Shown here: positions 22,441-34,824 of the stretch, in pieces
Layout of the letters: each line of letters opens with the position of its first letter
Position numbering within the stretch: the stretch's first letter is position 1
DNA from: Phlebotomus papatasi
Lineage: Eukaryota > Arthropoda > Insecta > Diptera > Psychodidae
Assembly: GCF_024763615.1 (NCBI RefSeq)
Contig: NC_077222.1
Span: 92,971,417 to 93,035,416, forward strand
Direction of reading: 5' to 3'
DNA: 64,000 bases
The notes under the pieces: model-generated
What the model saw: only the letters and a program-made list of their open reading frames with translations
Told to the model about the DNA's origin: nothing
Database searches by the model: none
Translations under genes and position numbers: made by a program

Positions 22441-22965
22441 GAATGTTACGAAAACTAGATAATGTTTTTCATTAAATTTTAGCATGCTGTAGCTGATGTT
22501 GAGACTTGAGACTTTTCCAAAGATGGGTCACACTCCTCCCTCTATGCTCCCTGACCTGAGCTATAATCGAAAATGTCTTGACCGGACTGTATTTTCGGTG
22601 TTTATGAAGTGATTTCGATGAAATTTTAGTATATTGAATCTTAGATCGAGACCTTTCTAACGATATGTCCTATCCATATTGCACTTCAATGTACCACGGC
22701 CTACTATATTAAAATTCACCGGACTCCATCTCTAATGTTTATTAACCGAATTCAATGGACCTTTTTTTCTTTTGTTAGCCTTTTGTTACTAAAATTTTTT
22801 AAAATACAAAATGATCACTCACTCAGTGATAATCCCAGAATAAGCTTGTGGTGACTGAGATTGTGTACAAGTCACCTCGGAGTGCTTGGAATTCGGAATT
22901 CATGAACATTCGATTTTGAATTGAATTTTGGGAGTAAAGAATCGCATCGACCTAACTGTTCTTAG

Positions 22966-25680
22966 TAGCCGAAATGGAGAAAATTGGCTCAACGCTATGC
23001 TCTACCCTTAAAATTCAACTCAAAATCGAATTAACACGCATTCCCAGTTATAAACACTGCGAGATAATCTTAAAGAATCTCAGCTACCATAGGCTTATCT
23101 TGGCTTACCACTTGATCTTTTCGTCAGTCCCTTCTTATTTCCCTTCGAAACCATGTTTCTTTTAGGATTTCTCGAAAATGGAACGTATGTGCTTCAGAGA
23201 TCATCTAGGCGGACATTTCGTCCATGTACGCAAGGTGGCAAAAGTTACATCCTGTTCGAATTTCGAAGTGCTCAAGTGTCAAAATGTGACGTTCTTTACA
23301 CTGTTGTGAGGAAAAAACAGAACAACGACGTTTACTGTTCTTGACCCAGTATTTAATCAGTCTATATAATCTCTGAGTAACTCTTTTCCCAGCTTTCTAG
23401 TGTGATATTTCATGAAATTTTCCCCACCTTGTTCGAAAATTTAGTATGAAAATTCGAAATTGAATTTGAATTCTTCGAACTTCAACGACTTTTTGTGCAA
23501 ATAGATTTCCATTTATCTTTTATCCAAGACACTATTGGAGAATCAAAATCTCCTTCTGTTTGGGCTCATTAAAGATAAATTATTCGAAAATACTTTTGAG
23601 ATATGGTATCTAAGTCACGATAAGAAATTACTAAACAGTTTTTGTATTTCTCAAAAAATAATTAAACCATCTAAGTATGGAGTTTAAACACAACTTTTCA
23701 AAACACAATTTTGAATATTCTCTACTTACAGAATCCTATTCTTAGTAAAATTTTCTTTAATCAATTACCTCTACAAAAGACGTTCTTCAAGTCATATAAA
23801 ATTTATCTTCAGCAGAAGGTAGTACGTAAAGTAGCAATATGACTATAGAGTGGTTTTATTATTCAAAGTATCTATACAGAAGGTGGCTTATGGCTTATCA
23901 AATGGCACTTTGAAAATCAACGTATAATTATTATATATAATCGTGTTTGTCAGAGCTATGCCATGTATTTGGTGTAGTGTAGAAGGTACAGAGGCCTTTT
24001 TCGGTTGGAAAAGTATACACATCATTTCCATTTAGATGAAAAAACTTTTGTATTTTAAAATCCACAAGCAGTGATTTTCGCTGCCAACTTTCACTGCCAA
24101 AGTCTGTGTTAATGGTTTTGAATAATTTAATTCAGCAAATGTTTTGAGTGGTAGATCTGGCAGCAAAAAGGAGTTGTATACATCAATTATTGATGTTGTT
24201 GTGTGTTCTGGTATCAACTATTTTTTTGTGTAATGGATTTTGGGGGTGGTGGAGGTAAAGCTTGTATTGGGCTTGATAGAAATCATTGGAAAGAATCTTT
24301 CATATTAAAGCATCCACTCGAAGGCTTTCGTTTTGGGAAAAGCTTTTAACTAACAAGTTTAATGTGAATCCCAAATCCCACAAGTCTCGCACTGGCTGGT
24401 ACCGTGAGATCTCGAGAGTGACATATATCTTTTTCCCAGGGAGCAAAAGAGTCACTGGTCATTGGTGAATGGAGGAGAAGACAGAAAACACACCCAATAA
24501 AAGTGGAACATAATTTATTGGGCGAGAGGAAATAAAAAAAAGGGAGAAAGGCAGAGAATACAAACAAGTCAAGTATTATGTTCTTAATCCACTTGAAAGA
24601 CCGACTACTCAATCAGAATGTTCTCATGAATAATTAAACATGCAATCCGCTTAAAGGATGAGATTTTTTTCTGCAAAATACCCAAGCTAGGAATTAAATT
24701 TGACGGGAAAAATATGTAAAATGATGTTTTTGGGATGTAATCTTGACTGGTGGAGCTTTTAGGAAAAATTTCTGCAAAAGTTTTAAAAGAACAAGACATA
24801 AATTTCATCCACTGACGCATCAGAGGGAAAACAGGTGCTCTCCCACGCTCAATAGGGAAAATCCATCAAGTGCATCTTGTGATCCTATATCCATTTCTTT
24901 TCCATTTGCTCGGGAAAGTATCCGCCAAAATGCTCAATGGGAGTGTTAGTGCTAAAGTTTCTCATTAAATCCATACAATAGGAAAACATTTTCCCATCCG
25001 CTGGATCTTTCGAATGCATCGAAATCGAATAACTGCTCCAAGCTTCTGTTCGGATTTGAAAATAAATTGCAAAATCAACAGTGAAATATGTCGAAAGGAG
25101 CACTAGTACATAATAGCTTCTATTGTAATGTATCCAATTCCATATCCTCCCCAGAAGGTGCTTGTTGGATCACAGTGAATGAGTGGTGAGGGTGGCTGTC
25201 TGTAAACTCCATTGGTGAAAAGGTGCTTTGGGTATCGAACTAGGAATTGTACTAAACTTTCTGAGAGCTTAGGATCAGTTTACACACCTATAGTGTTCGT
25301 TTGTGGGAAATTCCATTGTTTTCTTCAAATTCAAAGAGCATCTCAATATCTGACGAAAAGTTCAGTTTAGTTTGATTGTGGATTGGAATTTCTGATATAC
25401 GAAGCGCTTAGTGTTGTGATTAAAATTTGAGTATCAATAGAATACTGCTTCTCGTCTACTTTTATTGCGCAAACTCAAAGGTAAAGAAATACGTATATTA
25501 TTTTTATTTCTTAAAATTTCTAAGCTTGTTGGTCCTATACTGCCCCGAAGGTAAAATTTTAAAATAATTTTGCGAAAAAGGAATATTCAGGTTAAGTTGT
25601 ATTCCTTTCATCTATATAGACCAACCGATTAGAGAGATCGCTGTGAAATTTTTGAGAAACCCTCCATAAGTTGACACTAT
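22966..25680. other. Unassigned sequence
   Basis: About 2.7 kb without a recognised gene or repeat. 23070-23345 carries a frame of 63 codons preceded by CCTTCGAAACCATGTTTCTTTT, which weakly resembles the end of the 62340-62530 repeat (AAAACCATGTTTTTTTTT). Other frames (24032-25103, up to 88 codons) resemble nothing known. Confidence 0.4.
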
Positions 25681-25682
25681 TA

Positions 25683-25852
25683 CGCTGGTAAAAATAAAAG
25701 GATCAAATTGATCCAAATTTGATCCTACTGCTAGGGATGGATCAAATTTCAAACTTTGAGTGCACATTTATCATAATGGAACCTGTTGATTAGAGCCATC
25801 TTTTGCAAAAGGATCAAATTTAGATCAATTTGATCCTTTAATTTTACCAGTG
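25683..25852. mobile_element. MITE-2 copy b
   Basis: 170 bp with ends CGCTGGTAAAAATAAAAGG and CCTTTAATTTTACCAGTG flanked by TA. Inner ATCAAATTGATCC words are as in 14836-14974. Confidence 0.8.
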
Positions 25853-26199
25853 TATACGATCTCAATCTTGATCCTTATTTAACCTTAACCTCATTGCTAA
25901 CTAAATTATCTCAATGTTACTACAATGTTAAGTCCCTATGACATTCATGTGGATACAACCAATTTTTTTATCCTAAATAATAAAGCTCAGAATATATAAA
26001 AGTTCGATTCTATCCATCCGCAAATGTTTTGACAGGGACTCTAATACTAAAAGTTGTCTGAAAAATTTATGTAAGAGACATGAAAGAGACATTACATAAT
26101 TCAAAAACTATTTTTTATATCAAATAATCTTCGGTTTCTTTTTAACTGTAACGCACTTGACCCAATAACCCTTTAATAATACTTAAAACTTTGGTAAAA

Positions 26200-26780
26200 G
26201 TTCTGCAAAATCGGTGCCTAACACAATCCCGAAAGTCAAATTCCAGAACGCCAAAATTCTGAAAAGCCAAAGCCCGGAATGGGTTGAAATCCCGCATAGC
26301 CAAAATCCCGAATATCCAAATTGCTCAAATTGTTAAAATTTCGAAAAGACCAAAATCTCAGAAAGCAAAACTTCCAAAAAACCAAAATTCCGAAAAGTCA
26401 AAGCCCCGAATGGTCAAAACCCTGAAAGGGACGAAATTATACAAGGCATCAAATGTCTAATAATTTTACAAAACACCGAAAATTTCCCTTTCTTTTCAGA
26501 AAAGGCCGATGTATTCGTGGGAGTAGAACTGATACTTTTAAGATTTCAGAATTTCTCATTTTTTCTGGATTTTAACGTTCGATATTTTGACATTCGAAAT
26601 TTTGGCGTTCGGGATTTTGACTTGCGCAATCTTGGCGTTCGGGATTTTGACCTTAGAATTTTTGGCTTTGACTTCTCAGGATTATGGCCTATTCGGCATT
26701 GTAATCTATTTGAGATTTGGCTGTCGCGAGTGTGGCATTTGGAATTTTGGTTTTAAGAATTTTGGCTTTTAGGATTGTAA
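26200..26780. mobile_element. FB-like foldback element copy a, minisatellite arms plus core
   Basis: The left arm (26200-26430) is built from variable repeats around CCAAAATCCCGAA and the right arm (26560-26780) from the complement GGGATTTTGGC. Between them lies a core of about 130 bp with ACGAAATTATACAA, GAAAATTTCCCTTTC and GGGAGTAGAACTGATACTTT words, shared with 51595-51715 and, inverted, with 37330-37455. Arms made of short tandem repeats are the defining shape of Drosophila FB and Galileo elements; membership in those families is not shown. Frames of 60-80 codons here are translations of the repeat. Confidence 0.7.
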
Positions 26781-27147
26781 CCAGGACCTCATCAAAATTG
26801 TTTTATGTTATTAAAATGTTATTGCTACTTTATTTGATTCAACCAGTTGGTATTTTATGGATTGATAGAAGTCTCTGGAAGTAATTTCTAGTGAATACGG
26901 TGGATAGCCAGGGAATTCGTAATTCGAATTTCTAAATTAGGACATTATCGAAACGTTTTGGTAAGTAGATATTTCGTTTTTGTGAAATTGTTTTTTACGA
27001 AAAATTCGGTTTTTCCTCAAAAGTTTTTGGTTTAATTGATTCAAAAGCTCTTTAAAAAAAAAAAGAAAATTGACCTTTTTATGTGGTTACCGACGGAATA
27101 TTTGTATCGGGGATACGGGGCACTTAAAAAAAAAACAACGATTATTC

Positions 27148-27189
27148 CCAAAGCTTTCGGCTCAGACTTCAAGCCTCCTTCCTCAGTGG
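27148..27189 (-). ncRNA. Hammerhead-ribozyme-like core
   Basis: Minus strand reads CCA, CTGAGGA, a stem II region with GGCT/AGCC and extra bases, GAAA, AGCT palindrome, T, TGG. CCA/TGG gives stem I. The core CTGANGA...GAAA is intact. Stem II is less regular than at 58673-58710. It shares GGCTTGAAGTCTGAGCCG with the foldback centre at 43614-43632. Confidence 0.45.
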
Positions 27190-27481
27190 CTGGGAAGGAA
27201 CGAGCATTTCTTTATTTTCTTTTTCGTTGTAATAATTCTTCCATGAGATAAGAAAATTACTGTCTTACATTGTTCAAGATAATCTATTAACGAGTATCTC
27301 ATTTGATTTTAGGACTAACCTTACTTAACCGATATTACAAGCTTTTTTGGAATCGTACAAGTCGAATATACAGGTTCACTCTACTTAAATAATTCTTGTA
27401 TCAATTCAGAATCCTTTTAATATGACCAAAATTTGGCCGTAGGTAAAAGATGATGCATAAATTCATTTTTTTTTTTTAATA

Positions 27482-27676
27482 TAGGGAGAGGTGGGGCTAC
27501 TTTGAAGTGTTGGGCTACATTGTTATACAATTTTTTCGCATATTTATATAGGAAACGCATATTTATATATTTTGGATCCAAATAAAATAATTGCAAGGAC
27601 CAGCTTCATTTATAAATTAGCGTAAAAATCGTACAACAATGTAGCCCCAGAGCGCAAAGTAGCCCCACCTCCCCCA
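27482..27676. mobile_element. MITE-4 copy c
   Basis: Ends TAGGGAGAGGTGGGGCTACT and AAAGTAGCCCCACCTCCCCC. Inner TACATTGTTATACAATTTTT is complemented by TACAACAATGTAGCC on the right. Matches 10653-10873. Confidence 0.75.
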
Positions 27677-27679
27677 ACG

Positions 27680-29814
27680 TAAAATGTCTCAAAAAATGTG
27701 GCTCAGAAACTTGACTGGAAAACGTGTTAGATTTGTAATGAATGACTTTTTAACCAGATTTTCAATAATTATATTTTTACAAAATGTATAACATCTATGG
27801 GATTAAGATGTCTTATAAGCAATTTTAGGTCTAGTTCGATTTCTATGTTGGTGCGCACTTTGAACTTCCCTTATATTGGATCCCTTTCTAGGCTTGCAGG
27901 CCACATTGAAAGTCAAATGGCCAGCTGAAATGAATTAATTTTGGAAGAGAAGATGTCCCTAGTTCATTTGTCATCTTGGAAAAAAATTCAATTGGACCCA
28001 TTAGATTTTAATGTTTTTTTTTCAATGGTTTGACACGTCTACTTCAATTGGTTATAAGAATTAATTATCAGAACGCAATAAAATTTGGCATAAATTCATG
28101 CTAAGAGTGATACTAAATAACACACTCTAACTTAATTCTACCGTCAACTTAAATCTTATGAGACTCTTTCAGACAACTTGTAGAATCAATTAGATAAATG
28201 TAGCACCGTATCAATAATGCAGATAGGATCGTCTCCTCGAGATATATTGAATTTTTGAAAATTACTCGCTACTTTTTACCAATTGGGATAATGCGAAGTA
28301 AAAGCACCAACAGCAAAATCAGACGTAAAAACCGAAATATGTGTATTACAAAATCGGTTTTGTGATATAATCAGAAACTTGTGCCAAATTGTTTTGAAGA
28401 CCGCATTAAATTCTATTTACCCAATATCGGGGAATGTGAATAAAATTCGTAGGATAAACCTAAATACAATTTAAATAAGTTTGTGGAAAAGGCAATATAA
28501 AATGAGGTATAATACTTCTCAAAATATCAGGAATTACAGATCGGCCACGAGTTCGAATTTGTGCCATAAATAAACTGGGATATAAAAAGAAACCGAAAAA
28601 CTATTTTACTCATTTTATTGAGTAATGCTTCTTCAACTTCTACAGTTATAGGTATTTAATCAAATTTACGAGTTAAAGCATTCAGCGAACTCTTACTCGT
28701 GAATTGAAGACAAGATCAATTCACTGAAATATTAAGTTCAATTTTGAGTTTGAAATTTGATTTTTCAATTAATTCCAAATTGATGCACTAAGTTCCATTC
28801 TTACTTTCAACTTTGCAAACCCCAAGTTCTCTCACTAAATGAAAGCATTAAAACTTATCTCAATTAAATAATAATTAAACAGCTCTCATTGCGCTGTGCC
28901 ATTGAGTTGAGAATTTGCATTCCTAAATAGAGTCACTGTGTTTGCTAAACATACCAAAATCCTTACAAAGAATTCGGCGGTTAATCTTCTGGGGTGTCTG
29001 CTGAAAAAGCGTTAGCAATTCCAACTGCAGATTACACAAGAATGCATCCATGCGAATAATTGTTCTGAGTGTTACACTAAAATTTGCCGGTAAAGCCCCC
29101 CCAACTCCTCGGACCGAATGTTCATTTGGTGAAGCTTTCCGTGAATCAGATTGTCTTGCGCTCGGATTGTTATGTGCACAGAGCACCAAGAGTTTCACAT
29201 GGACATATTTCCACGGTGAAATCCATACCCATTCCCTGGGACAGGCAAATGCCGGTTGTGGTTTGCAGAGGACAAATAATGAAATTACAGGACAAGGCAA
29301 CACTGACCACGACCGATGAGACACTCATATTCAGGACAGAGTCAGTATCGATGATAAAGAGACCTGGTATTTTTGAACTATAGGGGGATGAATAGGCTAT
29401 CCTGAGGGCAAGGTTGAAGTCCTACCGTGTTATCGGACGCCACATTCACGGAAGATAAGTGAGTGGTGTGAAAAAAGGTGATAATTCAGAATTGGATGTA
29501 GGTGGAAAAAATACGCTATCACTTCCATCATCCTCAGTTCCACTTTTCATACCCCAGCCATATTTTCCGGACCGAAAAGGTAAAATAAATGGCTTTTATT
29601 GTATTTTTTTTTCGTTCCTTCAATGTAAATTTTAAATGAGCAGCATAGCCGTCCAAAAGCTAACTCAACAGAGGTTACGGCTCATATTTCTTTCTTCCAA
29701 TCGTGCTTTCCAAATATTTCCCTCCACAGGAAGCTGCACGAGTTGAGATAAAAGACTTTTGCTGGGATAGATTTTGACATTCGTATGAATTAATATAACA
29801 ATCTTTTAATATAA
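27680..29814. other. Unassigned sequence with an anomalous patch at 28.9-29.4 kb
   Basis: 28923-29324 is open for 133 codons on the minus strand, and 29050-29383 for 89-99 codons on the plus strand. The patch is less AT-rich than its surroundings. None of the peptides resembles a known family, and clean start, splice or polyadenylation signals were not identified. It is the best place in the window to test for a host exon. Confidence 0.35.
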
Positions 29815-30000
29815 TTAGGGGGAAGTGGGGCACCTTTGAAATTGGGATTTTCTCCTAGGTTTAAATGGAACTGAGCCATATCACGATGTAAAATGTAATT
29901 CACCTTCTCAATCTGTTTGTGCAGCTAAACTATATCATGATAAGGCTCAATTTTATTTAAAAATTGGTGAAAAATTACAATTTCAAAGCTGCTCCACTGC
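29815..30000. mobile_element. MITE-5 copy (TTAGGGGGAAGTGGGGCACC)
   Basis: Left end TTAGGGGGAAGTGGGGCACC then TTTGAAATTGGGATTTTCTC; right end AATTACAATTTCAAAGCTGC. The interior has complementary GAGCCATATCACGATG / TATATCATGATAAGGCTC. It provides the intact reference for the interrupted copy at 1645-3690. Confidence 0.65.
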
Positions 30001-30334
30001 TGAAATTTTCAATTTGCCTAGTGCGCTACAGAGGAGCAAAATTTTACTGTTATAGGAAAATTGGATAATTAAAAAGTGTTACTGACCTTACCAACACTTC
30101 ATTGAAATTACTTGGAATAATTATGTGCATTAGCAACTTCCTTATGGCGTATACACACTACAGAAATTTATGTCCACATTGAACAGAAGTGTAGGAAATT
30201 TGTTTCCTACGCTTGTCTGTGACTTCATTTTCCTACTTGGACTAACACATCAATTAACTCTTTAAGAACGATTGGAACATCGGTGTGCCATAGAGAAAAT
30301 GATTTTTTCTGAAGAGTTGTTTTTTGCCGAAATA

Positions 30335-30480
30335 AAAAAAAAACTTGAAATCTGAAGTTTAGAGTTTTCTAGAGGCCAAACGGTAAGAGATAGACACTTG
30401 GGAACTTCACGAGACGCCTCCCTTAAGTCAACCCAAGGACCATTAAAATACCCGTCATTTTCCCTCACTATTCTCCTTCG
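30335..30480 (+). repeat. CCAAACGGT repeat, partial copy
   Basis: GCCAAACGGTAAGAGATAGA, CACTTGGGAACTTC, AAGTCAACCCAAGGACCATT and CGTCATTTTCCCTCACTATT match 62405-62500 and the inverted 41450-41545. Confidence 0.5.
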
Positions 30481-30729
30481 ACTTCAAAATCATAAAGCAT
30501 GTATACTATATGATATGCTTCAGATATAACCTAGAACATTTCGGCATTATACGAAACCATTATGAAACTTTATATGAAACTATTTGAAGCCAACTCATAA
30601 ATTCATTACAGTTTACTGACGGAAAATGTATTTAAACAGAAATCTAGTATATTTATACCTTCACCCTTTATAGATTTTCTAATACGAGAAAATTTCGCGC
30701 AAAGGTTGCAAATTCAGAAAAAATATATA

Positions 30730-30941
30730 TAGGGGAAAGCACACTACCTTAGGACGACACATGCTTCGAACAATTCCGTTCTTTCAATATGTCTTTAATG
30801 AATTTGTTTCATTATAATATTAAATATTTTAAAAGCTACTCTTAAATTTCTGGAAAAGAGCCATGGGTCAAATCCATAGGAACATAAAAAAATTGAGTTG
30901 TCCGCAGCTTTAGTTGTCCGAAGGTTGCGCGCTTTCCCCTA
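30730..30941. mobile_element. MITE-6 copy a (TAGGGGAAAGNNCRCTACCTT)
   Basis: Left end TAGGGGAAAGCACACTACCT with TAGGACGAC; right end GTTGTCCGAAGG with TTGCGCGCTTTCCCCTA. Copies at 48071-48293 and 47219-47655 (interrupted). Confidence 0.8.
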
Positions 30942-30999
30942 CGTGTATATCTTAAAGTGAACTTTTGGTATCAACTTAGACAACACTTTGCAGGGGCTT

Positions 31000-31810
31000 G
31001 TCTCAACCAATTGGAATCAAGCTTCAACTCGTTGTAAAGGTCTTGGAATTTCTGACAAGGTTAAACCGGTAGTGAACCGGTTATACACGAGGTCTCGGGA
31101 TCCTCGGGATTATACACATCTTCTGGACAGGAAAACCGCGCGAAATGACATTGATTATGCATCAAGAAAATTTGCATACCCGCAGGAAGTTTCTTTTGAA
31201 GTTCTTTCATCCGTAGAACGAATTCGGTGTAGAGTAAAAGTAGTTAGAATCAAAAGATTCAATTGTTTAAAAGAAATGCATTGATTGAATATTCAAAAAT
31301 TTTAACTTAGTAAAAGAAATTAAAGTTTTATTTTGAAATATAGGCATAGTGTTATCAAATTTCCCGTCTCACAAAATAGTTTACATTAAGGTGTATTTCA
31401 AAAACAATGTCACACATTAACTCCCAATGGTAGGCAAACGTGCGCAATTATAAGTTCATACTCCCATTAAGTGCACAATGCCGGGACACCATTAGACTCA
31501 TAAACATAGTCATAAAAAACTCTGACGTTTCTGCCTACGAGGATAAAGGAAATTTTCTTTCAAAAGGCATTTTTTAAAGAACTTGCTCCTAGTATGTAGA
31601 GGCCATAAAGCGATAACCAAATTTCGTCTGAAAATCGATTGTATTACTTCTAAGATGTTTTGAGCGATCTTTTGAAACGTAAATCGGCTCAAATCTGTTA
31701 ATGACTGGTGAATCGTAAACAATGCAAAAGTAATTTAGAACAATTGCATGGAAGCCACATGTTTCAACATTTCTCGAATCATTGGACGCTTTGCCAATAC
31801 TTTATATTAA
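31000..31810. repeat. Fragments of the ACCGGT repeat
   Basis: 31010-31085 (GTAAAGGTCTTGGAATTTCTG, GGTTAAACCGGTAGTGAACC) matches 62685-62760. 31620-31800 carries weaker matches including GGACGCTTTGCCAATACTTT. Between them is unassigned DNA; the frame at 30988-31284 (98 codons) is not recognised. Confidence 0.4.
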
Positions 31811-31815
31811 GTATT

Positions 31816-31936
31816 TAATGGCCTCTACACATTAGGCAAATTTATGTCTTATTGAAGAGTCATATTGAAGAGTTTTTCCTATAAGAGTGTATGTAATTTG
31901 CTTCAATATGGACATGAATGTGTGTAGGAGCCATAA
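31816..31936. mobile_element. Small MITE with GGCCTCTACACATT ends
   Basis: ATGGCCTCTACACATTAGGC at the left is complemented by AATGTGTGTAGGAGCCAT at the right. CTTATTGAAG and CTTCAATATGGACAT continue the symmetry inward. Related partial words occur near 30145-30235 and 43098-43245. Confidence 0.55.
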
Positions 31937-32259
31937 GTTCAAAAGTCTACAATTTTCAAATTGTCGCATTATAAAATATTCTTTTTTTCTATTTCTAATT
32001 TGTTTTAAGCAAAAGCATCTTTTTAAAACATCTCCGCCTCTGTAGGATTTTCCAAGGATTCAAGTTTAAACTTTGATTTTGATTTTCAGTTTCATTGTTA
32101 TTGTTAATTTTAAGTTCGTGAATGGCGTCTCGTCTTTAAAAGGTTCGAATTTTATATGCCAAAGTCAAATTTGGTGAGTAAACAATGAGTTTAATTTAAC
32201 AAAATTGATGATAATTAATTAAAATTATCTTAAAGTAGTTTGATCAAATGAATTTAATA

Positions 32260-32720
32260 TAATATGAATTTAAAACGCTCAGTAAAAAACAAATTTGGTC
32301 AGTAAAAAAAAATTTTGGGCAGCAAAACCATAAACTTCGACCTAATAAAATTACTGACCAAAATTATTTTTTTATTGACAAAAATTGAGCTTTGTAGAGA
32401 AAAAATAGTTTTTTAATAATGTCCAAATTTGTCGTTTTAAGTCTCAGGTACTTTTAAATCAGAGAAACTTTATGAAATCAAAATTCTATTCACTTTTTTC
32501 TTAACAAACTCGAAAATCGTTTTTTATGGCTCCGGCACACCCTTTTAGATCAGGACAATTTCATGAAATCAAAATTCACATCTCTTTCTTTCTCACACGC
32601 TTTGCATATGTCTGTCTCATTCTTTCGCGTTCCAAATTCGATTGAGCTAAATTTAATTTGGTGTAACGTTCAAAAGAGGAAGGAGAGTGCGAAAGAGTGG
32701 GATAGACATGGGATAGACAT
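32260..32720. repeat. CTGACC-type low-complexity block and copy of the GCACACC repeat
   Basis: 32275-32400 has repeated TGGTCAGTAAAAAA and complementary TTACTGACC words like those of 53040-53440. 32430-32720 has GGCTCCGGCACACCC, TTTTAGATCAGGACAATTTC and ATGAAATCAAAATTCACAT, the family of 7548-8470. Confidence 0.55.
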
Positions 32721-32744
32721 TGGATTACATGAAATCGTATTTCT

Positions 32745-32770
32745 CAGTAGCGCAATAGGCAAGACCGTTG
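32745..32770 (+). mobile_element. SINE-B head fragment
   Basis: AGTAGCGCAATAGGCAAGAC then CGTTG is the A-box part of the tRNA-like head of SINE-B at 45722. Only about 26 bases remain. Confidence 0.5.
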
Positions 32771-32820
32771 TGTCTTTTATTTTATTTTATCAAATTATTT
32801 TATCAAATATTGCAAAATAA

Positions 32821-34545
32821 GTCCACTGCTTTGTAAATTCTAAATTGCATAGCAAACTTACAAACCAAAAATATCAAAATAAATAATGTAATAAAATGAT
32901 ACATAAAATAATACCAAAATTCATTGAACTAGTCTAAAAAAAACTTACAAAATTTATTAAGGACACTAAACCGGAAGCGATTTTTACAAAGTCTTTAAAA
33001 TGTGTAATAAAAAATATAAATAAAGTTCTAAATTGACTACTGTTGAGATTTGAATTTTTCTTAACAAATTTAATTTTTTACTGCTTATTGTGTGCAATTG
33101 AATTTTTGGTATTGCTCAATATAGTTTATTGAAATTTGTGGTAACGGTGTAATAATTAAATGTGACCGTCATAAATTCCCATTTCTCGTCTCTGAAATTG
33201 CTTGAATTTGAGTTTATTGGCTCTTAAAATTTTTCGAAAAAAATATTGAATATTGCTGAGGGAACTCGTCCAATCAAATCAATTTTAAAAACTATGAAGT
33301 AGATTTTTTGGCAGGAATGCGGAACAAAAAAAATGTTTACCGATAGTTTTCCACAGGAAAAATTGCAAAAAAAAATTCTCTGTCGATGGAAAAATTCTCG
33401 AGGGTGCAGATATGAAGAAGTTATAGAAAACATGACAAACTCTGAACTTACTCATGCTCCAGTGAATCATATTTCAATATTAGATTACCAATAGATGGCA
33501 AAGTAATTACTCTCACCATATCGTTCTGCATATTTGTCACATATTTCAACCAGAGAGTGGTCACATGGGTAACAGTGTGCTGGGAAAAATATTTGTGTTT
33601 TTGTGGACAGAGAGTGGAAAAAAAAAGTTTTATATTTTTATAGAAAAAGTTGTTGAGCTGGGGAATGAAAAAATAAACAAACATAAAAAATTGCAAAATA
33701 TATATATTTTTTTTATTTGGACACGCGCATGAGAGTGTTGACCCGAAGTTCTGGGCACAAGGGAGAAAATCCTCCAAATGATCCTCAATCCCTGATATCT
33801 AGTCTTTTATGCTGATGTGTCGTTAGGGGAGAGAGTGGAAAATTTTCGCGCATTTTTCCAGTAAACACCCATCACATGATGATGACTTTCAAATAACACG
33901 CAATTTGTGTGAATCCCTAAATTATTGTTATTGTGTTAGAAGAGCGAAAAAGGGCGTTCTGTACGAATTGACTGAAGACGTAGCAAAATACTAAGTCAAT
34001 AATCTTATCGAATATGGCATTTTGGAATATCCATTTCAGACTCAGTGGCACGTCAACAATCAGAGATCTTGCACTTTGACGGGCAACTTCTAATTCCATC
34101 TCCGGAAATTTGAGCATTTGCACAAAATTCAAAGATAAGTTTGATGCGTAAACAAACAATGAAGAAGTTAATTTTGCCTATATAATGCACATGAAACTTT
34201 TCCAAAGATTTCTCCATTAAGTTCTGCATCTATTTGGAAATCAATGTAACTAGGGGACGATAACTAGAGGATGAAATTGTGCAAAGTGCCTCTTCATAAG
34301 GGTGCACATTGTGCTGACTTTATAGGCAAAATGTTTCCACTGGAGTTTGGTAGAGTTTTTGGGAATTAAATCCAACAAACTTTTCTATTTTATTCAATTG
34401 GAAAAGAGAAAAGCTTTTAAAACTGGATAATTTATTAGCATTTGCTATGCAATATACGAAAATTTAGTATGCGAATATACAAGTACAATATTTTACACAG
34501 AGTTTGTACATAGGGGAGAGCGGGGAATTTTATGTATGTATATCT
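32821..34545. other. Unassigned AT-rich sequence
   Basis: No supported gene. Minus-strand frames at 33224-33777 (up to 109 codons) are AT-driven. TAGGGGAGAGAGTGG at about 33823 and TAGGGGAGAGCGGGG at 34511 look like single MITE termini without partners. Confidence 0.4.
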
Positions 34546-34547
34546 GA

Positions 34548-34824
34548 CATGGCACTCAATGGGTCAAGTGGTAGAACATTCGCTCTATGATGCAAGTGTC
34601 CCGGTTTCTAATCCCCTTTAGGTCACCAGGAATTTTTCTGGCGTTAAAGGTGTTCGAATTGCATCCAGTAAGCTTCACTGAACTTGATTCCACGGGCATG
34701 GGACTGACAACCTCATCCCGTAAAAGAAAAAATAATAATGCATGTCTAGAAATCCCCTTGCGGGAAGGCCTAGTTCCTTCATGGAATGTTGTGTCAGCAT
34801 TATTATTATTATTATTATTATTAT
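34548..34824 (+). mobile_element. SINE-A full-length copy, tRNA-derived
   Basis: The A-box-like AAGTGGTAGAAC (34565-34576) and the B-box-like GGTTTCTAATCC (34603-34614) form a tRNA-type polymerase III promoter with correct spacing. A unique body follows (CACCAGGAATTTTTCTGG, CCCTTGCGGGAAGGCCTAG) and the tail is (ATT)n at 34798-34824. Other parts of the family: 61963-62130 (head) and 58889-58955 (3' part). Confidence 0.75.

Larger units (their letters stand above)
21590..22965 (+). mobile_element. Non-coding 1.8 kb element, decayed copy 3
   Basis: Follows the order of copy 1: AGATCACGAATATATCATAT, AGATATCGAC, GGTTTTCGGTAGAGGTTA, CTTCCGCCATTTTGG, CAGCCCCTATAGCATGGATC, TTTTTTAGTATGTCAAAGCTGG, GTCGAGCTATAAG, with the final GTGCTTGGAATTCG region standing for the 3' end. 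The GGCC tract is absent. A foldback element is inserted at 22044-22295. Its divergence marks it as much older than copies 1 and 2. Confidence 0.6.
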
